Shown here: in pieces, positions 21,240 to 32,217 of the stretch | Numbering within the stretch: the stretch's first letter is position 1 | Layout of the letters: the number at the start of each line of letters is the position of its first letter | From: Thalassia testudinum | Taxonomy: Eukaryota; Streptophyta; Magnoliopsida; Alismatales; Hydrocharitaceae | Direction: 5' to 3' | Assembly: GCA_037157565.1 (NCBI GenBank) | Contig: JAZHRO010000003.1 | Location: 74,526,501-74,590,500 of the forward strand | Length of the DNA: 64,000 nt | Program-made: the position numbers and the translations under genes | Notes under the pieces: model-generated | The model's database searches: none | What the model was told of the DNA's origin: nothing | The model's input: the letters and a program-made list of their open reading frames with translations, nothing else

Positions 21240-24035
21240 TGAAATGCTCTGGGACAACCGGGTTTTATTGTTATAACGTTGTAGTATAGCCAGTTATTAC
21301 CAACATTTCAAATATATAAATTTTTTACTCGGAAAATAAAAGAGTTCCCGAGGTCGAACTCAGGGAGCAAGTTGTATTCTAGAGATATACATGTTTCTTT
21401 TACAAAAAATAAAGAAAGAGAGAGGGTAAGAATTTGTTGTTCTCTTTGTTTTCTCCTCGTGATGTTCTTCTTTGTTCTGCAGAGGTGATGCTCCTCTTTC
21501 TTTCTTCAGATCTCCTTCTTCTTCTTCCTTGGTTTCTGTCTTGGCCTCTCTTCTTCTTTTTCTGCAGTCTCTTCTGTGAAGGTTTCTTCTTCCTTGGCTC
21601 TGCTGTACTTCTTCTCTGCAGCCTTTCCTCTTCTTCTGCCTTGCTCAGCCTCTTCTTTAGAGTTTCTTCTTGTTTCTCCTCCCTACGGCTAAGTGTCAGC
21701 TTCTTCTTTTCTTTTTCAGCCAGGGACGTCACCCCTCCTTTCTTCTTTTCCCTTCAGGCCGTCGTCTGATTTCCAAATCAGACGACTTAAACTACCTGTT
21801 GCTACAGTCAGCTTCCTTCTTCTTCCGCGGGTCTTCTTCTTCGCCTGTGCCTGCACACTTCAGAGTTTTTCGTCAGAGGCAAAACCTACTCTACCCTCCC
21901 CCCCCCCGCGTCTCTTTCTCTCTCTGAAACCACTCTTGGGAAAGCTCTCCCAGAGCTGCCGGGTAACCGGGTTCGGGTCAGGCCCGGGTCCAGGCCCACC
22001 GGCGTGCGTGGTGGGCGAGGAGTGCAGGTCAGTCTTAAGTCGGGTCGGGTCGGGTCAGGTCCACGGGGCGTGAGCGCGGACGAGACCGGGTAACCGGGCG
22101 GGTGAAGGGGACCTCACCCCATGTGCTGAGGCAGTAAGCCTCCAGCACTTTTGCATCTTATATCGCTGTGCCTCTTCAGGCTTTTCCGAGGTGGGACTAA
22201 ATGTCCCACCTCAATTGCGCGCCCGCAGCGGGGAAATCAGCGGGAGATTGCGGCGTCACGCGAAGCCTTCTGCCTTAGCTGCGAGCCTGGTGTTTTGTCG
22301 AAACGCCTCGCAAGGCCTGGGAGTTGAATCTGGGCGTGGCGCTGAGCGTGGCGCGCCTGTAGCTGCAGGCGGAAGCAGTTCCTCCTGCACGGCAATGGCG
22401 GCGGAGGTCGGGTGGCCTGTTCACAAGAAAACGGCCTCCCGGCCTAATCAGAAAGTGCCAGGAGCTTCGCCAAGGTGTGGCGAAGCTCGTGTGGGTGGTG
22501 GCGAGGCGCGGGGCGGCGTGCAAGGGCTGCCCTAGGTCGGACTGTGGGTCGGAGGATGGGTTTGTTGGGGGAAGCGTTACGGAGGTGTGGAGTGGCAGTG
22601 AGGGGGTGGGGGGTGCTCAGTGTGATGAGGCGGAGATGCGGTGAGGGTCGGCGAGCCGTGTGGGTTGCTGAGGTGATGGGAGCGGCTCGCCGGAGGGAGG
22701 CCGGAGACGAAGGGGGTGACGATGGTCAGGGTCGGTCGAGGGCTTAATTGAATAAATTGAAAGCGGGGAAAGAAAGAGGAGAAGAAGGGGAGTAACTCTA
22801 GCTTACTTGTAGGGACGAAGGGGGAGGAACAGGGCGACAGTCGTATCGACTGTCGCCGGAGAAGACGATGCTCAGGGAAAGGGGCGGCGGCGAGCAGAGA
22901 GCCGGAGAGGCGCCAGCTGGGTGCGGCGTGGCGCGGGAAGAGCAGGGGAGGAACTCTCTGCTGCTGGTATTGCGGCAGAGCGGAGAGGTGGAGGGGGAGG
23001 AAACCGCCGGAGCTGGTGAGCGTCTGCCGGAGGGAGAAGAGAGGAAAGTTGGGAATTTTCTCCGTCAGATCCAGGCTGCCCCGGTCGGTGGAGCAACGGG
23101 GGGTATTTATAGGGATCAAACAGGGAGGAAGGCGGAGGGAGACGACGTGTCTCCCTCGCCGGAGGATGGCCGGAAACAAGAACCCATACCGTCCGTGCGT
23201 TCGCACGGCCGGTATGGTGGGTTACAACGACCAGGGGGGTGTCCCTGCGACGGCTGACGACGCAGGGCACCCCCGGTTTACTTGCCAAGTCCCCCACCTC
23301 ACCCTGCGCGGCGCCATGCTCCGCGCAAGGTCGCCGGAGCATGGTGCTGGCAGGTTTTGCAGGGGGGACCTGATCGCAAAGAACGAAGGAGAGTTTGGGG
23401 CCAAAATGCGAGGGTTCAAAAGTTGAGGGCCAAAGAGTAAATATATGAGGACCAAAGTGTAAAGTCGGGCAAGGAGGTTTCTTCTTAGGCTCAGGTTTTT
23501 ATACATGAATAATTAGGACCTAAGGAATCTATGGTAAATTTCATTTCTATATTAAACCTTGTTTGTCTGGTCAATTTACGCAAAAACCCATATTAAGTTA
23601 TTAATTGGGCATGGTTCTCAATGTAGGTCAAAATGGGTTTTGAAGGCCAAATTGAAGGTTCTAAACCCTAGAGATTATTTTTCTATGAATTTTAGAGGGT
23701 TTATTCTATTTTTACTTTGCCTCGAACCTTGTGAATTGAAGTGGGTTGTTTTAAGGTTACAGATTATCATTTAGTTTCTTGGAATTGCTGTAGCCCTCAC
23801 TAGATCATTTCATCCCACTTTTATTCTTATTAAGCTGCTTTGACCTATGTTTGGGCCCTGAATTATCTTGTATGCAGATTATACTGGTAAAATTGCATTT
23901 TTACCCCTTATGACTTGTTTTCTTCTTAAACTCAGAATTCTCTGAGTTAAGCCTTTCCTTGAGATATGTAGGAGCTTTTATCCTTTGTATTAGGTAAAAA
24001 TGAGCTAGTTATGGCTCATGATGAGGTTCTCATCA
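21240..24035 (-). repeat. LTR-4 3' LTR
   Basis: Near-identical to 32218-35014. Reading the minus strand: terminal palindrome TGATGAG-GTT-CTCATCA at 24019-24035 (same on both strands except the loop), AT-rich U3, near-perfect 34-bp palindrome at 23184-23217, TATA box at 23104-23111, GC-rich transcribed part, perfect palindrome GTCGTCTGATTT/AAATCAGACGAC at 21761-21786, CT-rich tract, and U5 motif GCTCCCTGAGTTCGACCTCG near 21347-21368. The many open frames are compositional. Confidence 0.97.
23104..23111 (-). promoter_or_regulatory. LTR-4 TATA box (3' LTR copy)
   Basis: The minus strand reads CCCTATAAATACCCC. It lies about 70 bp downstream, in transcription direction, of the 34-bp palindrome. 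In the 3' LTR it could drive transcription out of the element into LTR-3 sequence. Confidence 0.65.
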
Positions 24036-24073
24036 TACCCCCATGCCTAGCTTTTGCTAGTCTCTTAGCAAAA
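24036..24073 (-). promoter_or_regulatory. LTR-4 polypurine tract and upstream hairpin
   Basis: The minus strand reads TTTTGCTAAG-AGA-CTAGCAAAA, then GCTAGGCATGGGGGGTA or its close equivalent, directly before the LTR start TGATGAG. Arms pair over 8 bp. Confidence 0.83.
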
Positions 24074-24482
24074 ACTTAAGGTTTCAACCCTTGTTCTAGA
24101 CCATGAAATTTTTAATAGTTTTAGATAAGTGCCTTTTTTATTTGAGCATAGATTAGGTTAGAATGCTGACCATAGGCCTAAAAGGTACTCTAGTACCAAT
24201 TAAGATCCAAATCTGTCTAGCCTTAGCCTCAGTCTTTTAGCAAAGGTTTTTAAGGCCCACAAGAACTAACCTAAGGTTTATTGGACTTCGTGGTTAAAGC
24301 ACCCGTGCTTGAAATGATTTTAGCCCTGGCTCAGTTCGCAGTGCGTTTTGTAGGAGAGAGATAGAAAGTTTTTCTGTTTGGAGAGTTTTCTCTCTCTTTT
24401 TCTTTTTAGTTCTAGCCTAGGATTGGCTTTTCAACACGGTCTGTATCAGATTCCTTGCTCCCATCATCAATCCTCAAGGGTT

Positions 24483-24628
24483 CCTGGCGATCGATGCTTC
24501 GAGATAGCACCGCCCATGGCAACCCCCGGAACCCTGGCTATTGAGATTTCGAGATAATCCCATCCATGGTATTCCGTGGCCGAATCCAGACCCTGGCAAT
24601 TGACACTTCGAGATAATGCCATCCATGG
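24483..24628 (-). repeat. LTR-4 triple 37-bp module
   Basis: Sense-order units at 24592-24628, 24533-24569 and 24483-24519, each starting CCATGG and ending CCAGG with a core TATCTCGAAR. Sense-strand start spacing is 59 then 50 bp, exactly as in LTR-2. Confidence 0.88.
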
Positions 24629-25310
24629 AATCTGAACCAGCAGAGTGCTTACATGCCCCCAGTAGGATATGTAAATATCCTAAGAGACAAGCACCGAGGA
24701 GATGATATTTTGTTACGCATCTTCGAGGGGATTTCCCGCCTCTCCGCGCTGGGAACTCGTCCAAATCAACTTGTGTTGATCAGCCGCTCCTATTCTAGGT
24801 GATCTTTTCAGATTTTTGCGACGCTTCTGCGTGATTCTGATTTTTACGCTTACTGAACTAGGCTGTGTGTGAGGTTAGGGTGCTTAGGTTACTGAGTCCC
24901 GTAAACAAAAAATTAGTTAACGAGGCCGAATACTCCCTAAGCCTTAGACCTAATACTTCAGCTTTTCATTTTCCTCAACCTCTTGAGGAGTGTCCAGATC
25001 TTAATGGGTACTAAGAGTCTATTCAAGAATGCCTAAGGTTTGCATTCTTCACTAATCTCATTGTGCACTTTTCTTGAATGAGGTCTAGAACTTAGGTTAA
25101 TTCCTTAGTTCCTTACTAATGACTATCACTTTTTCTCATAATTTTGTGCTCCTTTTTCATTTTGTTTCTTTTCTCCTTCACAAAATTTCCTTCTCTTCTT
25201 TTCCTCTTATTCTTTTTCGAAAAAATTTTTTTTTTTTTTAATTTTTATGGTGTTTTTGGCATATGTGAATTTTTTTGTTTGAAACCTTTTCTTACAAGTT
25301 TTGCACTTTC

Positions 25311-25350
25311 ATACCCCCCATGCCTAAGATTTGCAATGTCCTCATTGTAA
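25311..25350 (-). promoter_or_regulatory. LTR-4 internal polypurine-like motif
   Basis: The minus strand reads AATGAGGACATTGCAAATC, then TTAGGCATGGGGGGTATG, about 1.3 kb before the 3' LTR. Confidence 0.62.
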
Positions 25351-25588
25351 CCTAGGGGGTCTTAGTTCATTCCTTAAGACAGAAATTTGGATGAGTGGAT
25401 GGGTCGGGTTGAATTTTTGCGGACGATTTCAAATCCCAGATGCAAACATCTGAGTTGGGGTCGGCTGTCTACAAGGGTGAACTTCGAGTGCTAAAAGGTG
25501 TCAGAACAAGTTTCAGGTTTATAAAGAGAATGACGGGCTGCCTCCCGTTAAGCGCTGAGTTTTACGCCATCGGCTGGGTGCAATAAGC

Positions 25589-25933
25589 TCAAGGGGAAAG
25601 GAGGATATAAGATGCCTCAGCCAAATTAGTAGAAGTTACATCAATGAACGGCTTGAGTCTCTGACCGTTCACGATGAAAGGTTCAGAATCGTGGCTGAGT
25701 GGACTGATTTCGATTGCTCCATTTCCAAAAACCTGTCGGACCAAATATGGTCCGACCCACTTAGATCTCAGTTTTCCTGGGAAGAGTTTGAGTCGGGCAT
25801 CAAAGAGTAGGACCTTTTGACCAGGATGAAAGATCTTTCTCGATATGTGTTTGTCGTGGAAGGCTTTAACCCGCTCCTTGTAGATTTGCGAGTTCTCGTA
25901 CGCGTCTATGCGTAATTCATCGATCTCGCTGAT
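25589..25933 (-). pseudogene. pol: LTR-4 pol C-terminal tail beyond a premature stop
   Basis: After the TAA at 25934-25936 the same frame stays open to TGA at 25589-25591 and keeps family features: EIDELRIDAYENSQIYKERV, FDARLKLFPGKLRSKWVGPY and VNGQRLKPFID. Relatives have a Gln at the stop position, so a single C-to-T change (CAA to TAA) explains it. The tail is the C-terminal domain of integrase. Confidence 0.88.
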
Positions 25934-28900
25934 TTAGAGTTTTCTGTGGGTCCCAGCCTTGGAAAGATCTAGATTACAGTTCCGTACTGCCCAATAGGCT
26001 TTATGCTCCAGTTCTACGGGAAGGTGGCATGCCTTTCCGTACACCAGTCTAAAGGGGGACATGCCCAATTGGGTCTTGTGGGCGGTCCTATAGGCCCACA
26101 ATGCTTCCGGAAGTCGGGACGACCAGTCCTTCCTGTCAGGTCGAACAGTGACTTGCAGGATTTTCTTGATCTCCCGATTAGACAACTCGGCTAGACCATT
26201 AGTTTGGGGGTGGTAAGGAGTAGAGATTCGGTGAGACACCCCGTATTTGGTCATCAGTGACCTAAACTGAGCATTTGTGAAATGGGTCCCCCCATCAGAG
26301 ATTATTGCACGAGGAATCCCGAACCTTGAGCAAATGTGTTGATGAATGAATTTGAGAACGATTTTGTGATCACAGGTTCGGGTCGGTATGGCTTCGATCC
26401 ATTTGGACACGTAGTCCACAGCCAACAAAATGTATTCGAAACCATCCGAAACAGGAAAGGGGCCCATAAAATCAATCCCCCAAACATCAAAGATTTCGCA
26501 TACTAGAATTGGTTGCATAGGCATCATGTCGCGATGTCTCATGTTGCCCAAAGTCTGGCAACGACTGCATGCCTTGCAATGACTGTATGCGTCTTTAAAT
26601 AGTGTGGGCCAGTAAAAGCCGCACTGGAGGACTTTTGATGCGGTTTTATGCCCGGCAAAATGGCCACCGCATGCCTGGTCATGGCAGAAAGAGAGGATAT
26701 TGTTGACTTCCCCTTCCGGGACACATCTCCGGATGATCTGATCGGCACCTATGCGGAAGAGGTACGGGTCTTCCCAGATGTAATACTTGGCATCGGAGCG
26801 TAATTTGTCTTTCTTGGCCTTCGGCCAATCGGACGGGATCTGATGAGATGCCAAGTAATTTACTATATTAGCAAACCATGGAAGGCTAGTACCAATAGTC
26901 AGCAGGTGCTCATCGGGAAAATGCTCAGTGATGGGTCCGGAAGGGTCAATTATTTCAGAAGGAAGACGGGACAAGTGATCAGCTACCACGTTTTGCTTTC
27001 CCGCTTTGTCGCGAATCTCAAGGTCAAATTCTTGCAACAGCAAGATCCATCGGATCAATCGAGGTTTCACGTCCTTCTTCGCAAGGAGATGCCTCACAGC
27101 TGTGTGATCCGAGTATATGATGACATGGGAACCCAGAAGGTACGATCTGAACTTCTCTAGGGCAAATACTACAGCTAGCGGCTCTTTCTCAGTAACCGTA
27201 TAGTTCCGCTGAGCCTCATCGAGTGTTTTGCTGGCGTAGTAAATGACCACAGGTTTCTTGTCATTTTTCTGCCCCAAAACCGCTCCTACAGCGAAGTCGG
27301 ATGCATCACACATGATCTCAAAGGGTTGAGACCAATCAGGGGACTGTAGGATCGGGGCTTGGGTGACTCGGTCACGCAGGATTTCAAATGCTTGAGTGCA
27401 TTCCTTGGAGATTTCGAAGGGAACATCCTTGGAGAGAAGAGTGGTCAGGGGGCGTGCGATTTTCGAAAAATCAGGGATAAATCGTCGATAAAAACCGACA
27501 TGCCCTAAAAAGGATCGGATGTCCCTGATTGAGCTAGGCATAGGAAGGTGAGAGATCAGATTAACCTTAGCTCGATCCACTTGGATACCTTTCTCCGAAA
27601 TTGAGTGTCCCAGGACAATTCCCTCAGGCACCATGAAATGGCTCTTTTCCCAGGAAAGAACCAAATTCACATCGATGCACCGCCTGAGTATCTGGACCAA
27701 GTGTTGGAGGCAATCGTCGAATGATGCTCCGAAAATTGAAAAGTCATCCATGAAGACTTCCAGATAATCACCTACCATATCTGAGAATATGGCAAGCATG
27801 CATCGCTGAAAAGTAGCGGGTGCATTGCAAAGACCGAAAGGCATCCTTCGGAAAGCGTATGTTCCGAAGGGGCAGGTGAACGTGGTCTTTTCTTGGTCCT
27901 CAGGATGGATTGCCACCTGGTTATAACCGAAGTACCCGTCAAGAAAGCAGAAGAACCTATTTCCCGCTAGTTTTTCGAGAATTTGATCAATGAAGGGTAG
28001 TGGGAAATGATCCTTCTTCGTGGAGGAATTGAGTCGACGGTAATCTATACAGACTCTCCACGAGTTGGCTAATCGGGTCGGAATGATTTCTCCGGTCTCA
28101 GTCGTTATAGTGGTGAGTCCTGCCTTCTTGGGCACGACCTGAATTGGGCTCACCCAACGACTATCGGAGATCGGGTAGATGATCCCGGCATCTAACCACT
28201 TGATGATGTCCTTTTTCACGACCTCCTGCAGATTGGGGTTTAAGCGTCTCTGCATTTCACGAGAAGGTCGTGTGCCCTCTTCTGAATAGATATGATGAGT
28301 ACAATAAGAGGGACTTATTCCAGTCAAATCATCGAGAGTCCATCCGATGGCTCTGCGATGTTGCTGGAGGACAACAATCAGACGGGATTCCTGTTCAGGA
28401 CTGAGGTTGGAATTGATAATCACAGGAAGGGTCTGATTAGAACCCAAAAAGACGTATTTTAAGTGAGCAGGAAGGGGTTTCAGTTCGAGGATGTGGTTTT
28501 CAGCAGCAGCGGGTGGTTCAGTATAGATGTGAGGTTCAAGGGTGGGAGTTACTGGGTTGTTCACATCTGGATTTGACTCCTCTGTTTGCGGGTCAAGATC
28601 CTTCTGTGGTTGATGAGGCATACTCGAGTTATTCTGGAGGTGTGATTCATCAACCAAAGTCTTGATGTCACAAATTTGCTCGATGACGCCGCAATTAATT
28701 CCTTGTTGGGCCTTAAATATATCAATTTTCAGTGTTTGATCTCCAAACTTAAGCTCTATTTGGCCCTCCTCACAGCTGATGTTGGCTCTAGTAGTAGCCA
28801 AGAAAGGTCTCCCTAGAATGATTGGTGTATCCCTAGGGTTCTCAGGTGCATCCATATCTAAGACTATAAAGTCCACTGGAAAATAGAAATCCCGCACTCT

Positions 28901-31285
28901 CACGATAACATCTTCGAGAATCCCTTTTGGTGACTTTATAGATCGATCTGCTAATTGTAATGTCACCTCGGTTGGTTTTAGCTCAGATTCTTCTAGATGG
29001 TCGAGTAAGGATGTGGGTATCAGGTTTATGGATGCACCCAAGTCTAACAAAGCTCTATCAAATTGGGTACCACCTATCTTGCAGGAAATCAGGGGAGTTC
29101 CAGGATCTTTTGCCTTGGGTGGGAGTCTACTGAGGATTACAGAGCTGGCTTGTTCTGACAGAACAATTGGGCTCCCTCCCTTGGTTCGCAGCTTACGCTG
29201 GGGTGTACATATATTCTTTAGAAATCGTGCATAAGCTGGTACGTGGCGGATTGCATCCTTCAAGGGGATGTTTATGTGGACCTGCTCAAAGAGCTTGACC
29301 AGGTCCTCCTCAGGGGCCACGGGTTTTGTGGTCTTCTTTCCCTTGGTCAGGGCCTCGGGAAACGGGATCTTGGTTGGTTCTTCTAGGATAGGTCCAGGTT
29401 GTGGATCTGGAACAGTGGTACCTTGGATAACTATCCTAGGGTCATGGTTATCAGGCTTGGAGTGGTTTGGATAATGCGGATCTTGAGTTGTTTTACCACT
29501 ACGTGTTGTTACAGAATTTAATCCGGCCTGATTTTGGTTTGGGTTTGGTAGGAGGGGTGGCTGCTGCTGAAATCCCGCATAAGAAGTTGAGGCTTCCATC
29601 TCGTCTGGAGATGGAGCAGTAGGGGCCTGATAAATCCATTGAGCGTGGCCTAAATTTGGATTCATAACGCGCTTCTGGGTTGGCACGTTATTTGGGTTAG
29701 GAAGGGGTTGGGAAGGGAGTGTGCCTGGCTGGCGAGAATTTGCCAACTGGGCCAGTTGAGTTTTAACTTCAGTAAGCTCGTCCTTGTGCTGTTTTTGAAT
29801 AGCCGCATTTGTTTTTTGAATGTCAGCCAGAGTCTGAAGGATTAAGGACATTTGATCTTGATTTGGCCCTGATGGATAAGTAGGGTTGGGCCGAGGCTGA
29901 GGCGGCTGGTAGTGACGAGAGGGCTGTGGGCGGGACTGAAAAGGTGGTCTTTGGGTTTGGGAATTTCCCGCCCACTGAAAATTGGGATGGTTTCGCCATC
30001 CAGGGTTGTAAGTGTTGGAGAATGGGTCGTTCTGGATGGCGTTGAGGTCCTCGCAGGTCTGAGGAACCTCCTGAGAATCAGGGAAAGGAGGAATGGAGTT
30101 CCCCTGGCTGGTGTAGAAAGGATCGGATGATCTTCCAGTCCAAGAATCAGATGGGGGTGGATATGGATCCATCCCAGGGGAAGATCGGTGGAGGATATTT
30201 TGCACAGTCTCCTGTGTGGAAGGAGGTTGTGCAAAGGAGTTATGTGTGGAGGTGGCTCGCTGCAAGTGCTGAGTCAGCTCATCCACCTTCTTTTCAATGA
30301 TTGAGACCTTGTCCAATTGACTGGCCATTAATTCCAGGTCGACTGATGCGGACAGGCCCTGCGTCTCATGTGCTCCCTTAAGATTCGTCGCTGCGCAGGT
30401 ATTCGTCCTGTCGAATAATCCCATGGAGTCATTGTTGATGGAGTTCTCGCACATGTTTTCGAGAATCTCCCATATGGTGTCTTCATGTTGACCCATGATG
30501 TTTCCTCCGCAAGTTGCATTGACGAAAAGGCGGATGTCCTCACGGAGTCCCTGGTAAAAAGATTGGACTTGTTCCCATTTAGGAACTCCGTGATGGGGGC
30601 ACTTCCTCATGAGATCCTGAAAACGATCCCATGCCTCATGAAGAGGTTCTCCAGATTGTTGAGTGAAGTGTGTAATCTGATGGCGCAAGGCGTTGGTCCG
30701 ACCAACGGGAAAAAACTTTTTCAAAAATTCGGATTGAAGTTCTTCCCAAGTGTTGATCGGCCGGGTCTGCGTTTGATACCAATGGGCGGCCTTGTCCATA
30801 AGAGAAAAGGAGAACATCTTCATGAGAAGAATATCCCGATTTTGCGCATCTGATCCAAAAGTGTGGGCCAGATGCTTTAGCTGTTTGATGTGCTGGAAGG
30901 GATCTTCAGAATTAAGCCCATGGAATTTAGGTATAGCATGAATCATGTTGGGTTTTAGTTCGGAATCAGGTCCTCCAGTCGGGATTCTGACTCGAGGCTC
31001 AATGGCCACCGCAGCAGGATTGTAGTGGTCTCGCATCATAGGACGCTGTGGTGGGTGCACGAAGTTTTGGAAGAGGTCATTGAGTCGCTGGAGCTGGTGT
31101 TCCAGATTATTTTCTTCCTCAACTGGCTGAGCCATGATGGGGGAAGAAGAACTTGGTTCTAAATCAGAAGAGAGAATAATGTGAGGGCGTTTCTGCACAA
31201 ACACGGGCGTCGAGGCTTGGCCTTGACGAGAGCGAATTTCTAAAGGAGGTCTTAAGGGTGGTCTTAGAGACCTCCTTCCGTACAT
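25934..31285 (-). CDS. gag-pol: LTR-4 Gag-Pol polyprotein (Gag, protease, RT, RNase H, integrase), truncated by one stop
   Basis: 1783 codons in one frame. Gag is roughly residues 1-700: capsid at about 150-280 ([40 protein letters not shown]), then a Pro/Gln/Asn-rich tail; I see no zinc knuckle. Protease active site [13 protein letters not shown] is near 745, with [15 protein letters not shown] after it. RT spans about 1010-1220 with [10 protein letters not shown] near 1178. RNase H starts [18 protein letters not shown] near 1325; its usual KELLAV reads KEPLAV. The integrase zinc finger is H-H-C-C near 1532-1575, with catalytic WGIDFMGPF near 1605, IISDGG near 1665 and Glu in AELSNREI near 1698. 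The internal ATG at 31135 (MAQPVEEEN) fits the start used by relatives better than the first ATG. Driven by the 5' LTR; the missing integrase tail may be the only lesion. Confidence 0.96.
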   Translation of the reverse strand: MYGRRSLRPPLRPPLEIRSRQGQASTPVFVQKRPHIILSSDLEPSSSSPIMAQPVEEENNLEHQLQRLNDLFQNFVHPPQRPMMRDHYNPAAVAIEPRVRIPTGGPDSELKPNMIHAIPKFHGLNSEDPFQHIKQLKHLAHTFGSDAQNRDILLMKMFSFSLMDKAAHWYQTQTRPINTWEELQSEFLKKFFPVGRTNALRHQITHFTQQSGEPLHEAWDRFQDLMRKCPHHGVPKWEQVQSFYQGLREDIRLFVNATCGGNIMGQHEDTIWEILENMCENSINNDSMGLFDRTNTCAATNLKGAHETQGLSASVDLELMASQLDKVSIIEKKVDELTQHLQRATSTHNSFAQPPSTQETVQNILHRSSPGMDPYPPPSDSWTGRSSDPFYTSQGNSIPPFPDSQEVPQTCEDLNAIQNDPFSNTYNPGWRNHPNFQWAGNSQTQRPPFQSRPQPSRHYQPPQPRPNPTYPSGPNQDQMSLILQTLADIQKTNAAIQKQHKDELTEVKTQLAQLANSRQPGTLPSQPLPNPNNVPTQKRVMNPNLGHAQWIYQAPTAPSPDEMEASTSYAGFQQQPPLLPNPNQNQAGLNSVTTRSGKTTQDPHYPNHSKPDNHDPRIVIQGTTVPDPQPGPILEEPTKIPFPEALTKGKKTTKPVAPEEDLVKLFEQVHINIPLKDAIRHVPAYARFLKNICTPQRKLRTKGGSPIVLSEQASSVILSRLPPKAKDPGTPLISCKIGGTQFDRALLDLGASINLIPTSLLDHLEESELKPTEVTLQLADRSIKSPKGILEDVIVRVRDFYFPVDFIVLDMDAPENPRDTPIILGRPFLATTRANISCEEGQIELKFGDQTLKIDIFKAQQGINCGVIEQICDIKTLVDESHLQNNSSMPHQPQKDLDPQTEESNPDVNNPVTPTLEPHIYTEPPAAAENHILELKPLPAHLKYVFLGSNQTLPVIINSNLSPEQESRLIVVLQQHRRAIGWTLDDLTGISPSYCTHHIYSEEGTRPSREMQRRLNPNLQEVVKKDIIKWLDAGIIYPISDSRWVSPIQVVPKKAGLTTITTETGEIIPTRLANSWRVCIDYRRLNSSTKKDHFPLPFIDQILEKLAGNRFFCFLDGYFGYNQVAIHPEDQEKTTFTCPFGTYAFRRMPFGLCNAPATFQRCMLAIFSDMVGDYLEVFMDDFSIFGASFDDCLQHLVQILRRCIDVNLVLSWEKSHFMVPEGIVLGHSISEKGIQVDRAKVNLISHLPMPSSIRDIRSFLGHVGFYRRFIPDFSKIARPLTTLLSKDVPFEISKECTQAFEILRDRVTQAPILQSPDWSQPFEIMCDASDFAVGAVLGQKNDKKPVVIYYASKTLDEAQRNYTVTEKEPLAVVFALEKFRSYLLGSHVIIYSDHTAVRHLLAKKDVKPRLIRWILLLQEFDLEIRDKAGKQNVVADHLSRLPSEIIDPSGPITEHFPDEHLLTIGTSLPWFANIVNYLASHQIPSDWPKAKKDKLRSDAKYYIWEDPYLFRIGADQIIRRCVPEGEVNNILSFCHDQACGGHFAGHKTASKVLQCGFYWPTLFKDAYSHCKACSRCQTLGNMRHRDMMPMQPILVCEIFDVWGIDFMGPFPVSDGFEYILLAVDYVSKWIEAIPTRTCDHKIVLKFIHQHICSRFGIPRAIISDGGTHFTNAQFRSLMTKYGVSHRISTPYHPQTNGLAELSNREIKKILQVTVRPDRKDWSSRLPEALWAYRTAHKTQLGMSPFRLVYGKACHLPVELEHKAYWAVRNCNLDLSKAGTHRKL

Positions 31286-32195
31286 GCACAGTTGGAAGAG
31301 GTGAGTTTAGAAGGTGCTGGAACCAATCAAGGCACCCAAAAATGTGTTGGGTGACTATAGAGGTGCGGGGCAGATGGACCCCTTGATCAGAAAGATCGTC
31401 CACCTGAGAATTACCTGGGCAGCCAGAGAGGGAGAGTCCCGCGAAGACCCCTACACGGTAGAGCGTCCCCACGGGTTACAGGGTTTCCCCCACCCGACCT
31501 CTCTTGTCACTGCGGTTCCAGGTAGACCAGAATGGGGATCTTGACCTCTTAAGTCTACCAATTTTAAGATCAGGGTGCTTAAGGTTTCACTTGAACTTTA
31601 GTCTTTTCAAGTGCAAAGAGTGACCTAATCTAAGGTTGGTTGACCCAAAGGGGTCAACTTTACCTCTTGTATTCTTTGAGAGCTTTCAGATCTTGTCTTT
31701 TAGGGTTCAAGTGTTTAAAGAGAGAGCCAATTGTTTAGGATTTTTCTTGTTAATTATTTTCAATCAATGGCTTGGGCACACCTCTTTTGGATTTCCTCAA
31801 TTCTTGATTAAGGGGTGTGTCTCTACTGAAATCCTAATGTTTAACCTTATGTTGGCTCTACTTGGTCCATTTAACTCTTTGTTGGGCAATTAGGGCTCAA
31901 GCAAGAATGTGTTAGCCCTTAAATACCCTTAATAGTGTGCAGGAGTGATGAGTTGAAAACATGCAACTCTTTATGGTTACTAAGTATGGAAGACAGGTTA
32001 GCCCTATATTGCTTGTTCTTTTCTTTTCTTCCTCTTTAGAGTTTAGGGGTTAATAGTGAGAGGAAAAATTTACCTGTCTTCGGAGTGGTTGTCGTGTGGT
32101 TGCTTGTCTTCTTGAGTTCCTGTAGCTGCACAAAAGAGAGGAGATTATCAGAAATTAAAAGAAACAGGAATGTTTACCTCTAGAATAGCCGTTGC
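31286..32195 (-). other. LTR-4 untranslated leader
   Basis: Noncoding between primer site and gag. Contains the mini-exon-like segment at 32074-32125 and a further acceptor-like tract CTCTGGCTGCCCAG near 31412-31425 upstream of gag. Open frames on the plus strand (31314-31544, 31636-31893) are not supported. Confidence 0.75.
32074..32125 (-). promoter_or_regulatory. LTR-4 putative leader mini-exon (splice acceptor and donor signals)
   Basis: The minus strand has CTCCTCTCTTTTGTGCAG immediately before and GAAGACAG then GTAAAT at the end, enclosing 52 nt. LTR-5, LTR-1 and LTR-6 have comparable pairs at nearly the same distance from the primer site. Splicing itself is not shown. Confidence 0.45.
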
Positions 32196-32213
32196 TCCCC
32201 GGCAACGGCGCCA
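32196..32213 (-). promoter_or_regulatory. LTR-4 primer binding site, perfect tRNA-Asp type
   Basis: The minus strand reads TGGCGCCGTTGCCGGGGA, four bases inside the LTR end. This is the form I know as complementary to the plant tRNA-Asp 3' end and typical of Athila-type elements. Confidence 0.93.
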
Positions 32214-32217
32214 AAAA

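Larger units (their letters stand above)
24074..25588 (-). other. LTR-4 3' noncoding region
   Basis: No gene. In sense order it has the internal polypurine motif (25311-25350), a long A/G-rich tract (plus 25140-25250 is pyrimidine-rich), the GGCTTAGGGAGTATTCGGCC block near 24920-24945, the ATCCTACTGGGGGCAT block near 24660, and the triple 37-bp module. Most of it aligns with LTR-2. Confidence 0.8.

Noticed and set aside
21434..21769. Leu/Phe/Ser-rich frame, possible membrane protein (and 32412-32747)
   Set aside because: Product of a CTT-rich tract in the LTR; the opposite strand gives an equally open Lys/Arg/Glu frame.
22191..23426. Several overlapping open frames of 90-210 codons on both strands in the LTR-4 LTR, repeated at 33169-34404
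   Set aside because: They lie in GC-rich LTR sequence, overlap each other on both strands, are Arg/Gly/Pro/Ser-rich and match no family; duplication simply reflects the two LTRs.
24483..24628. CRISPR-like array of 37-bp units
   Set aside because: Only three imperfect units within a plant retrotransposon; not a CRISPR.
32196..32213. tRNA gene
   Set aside because: Only the 18 nt complementary to a tRNA 3' end are present; this is a primer binding site.
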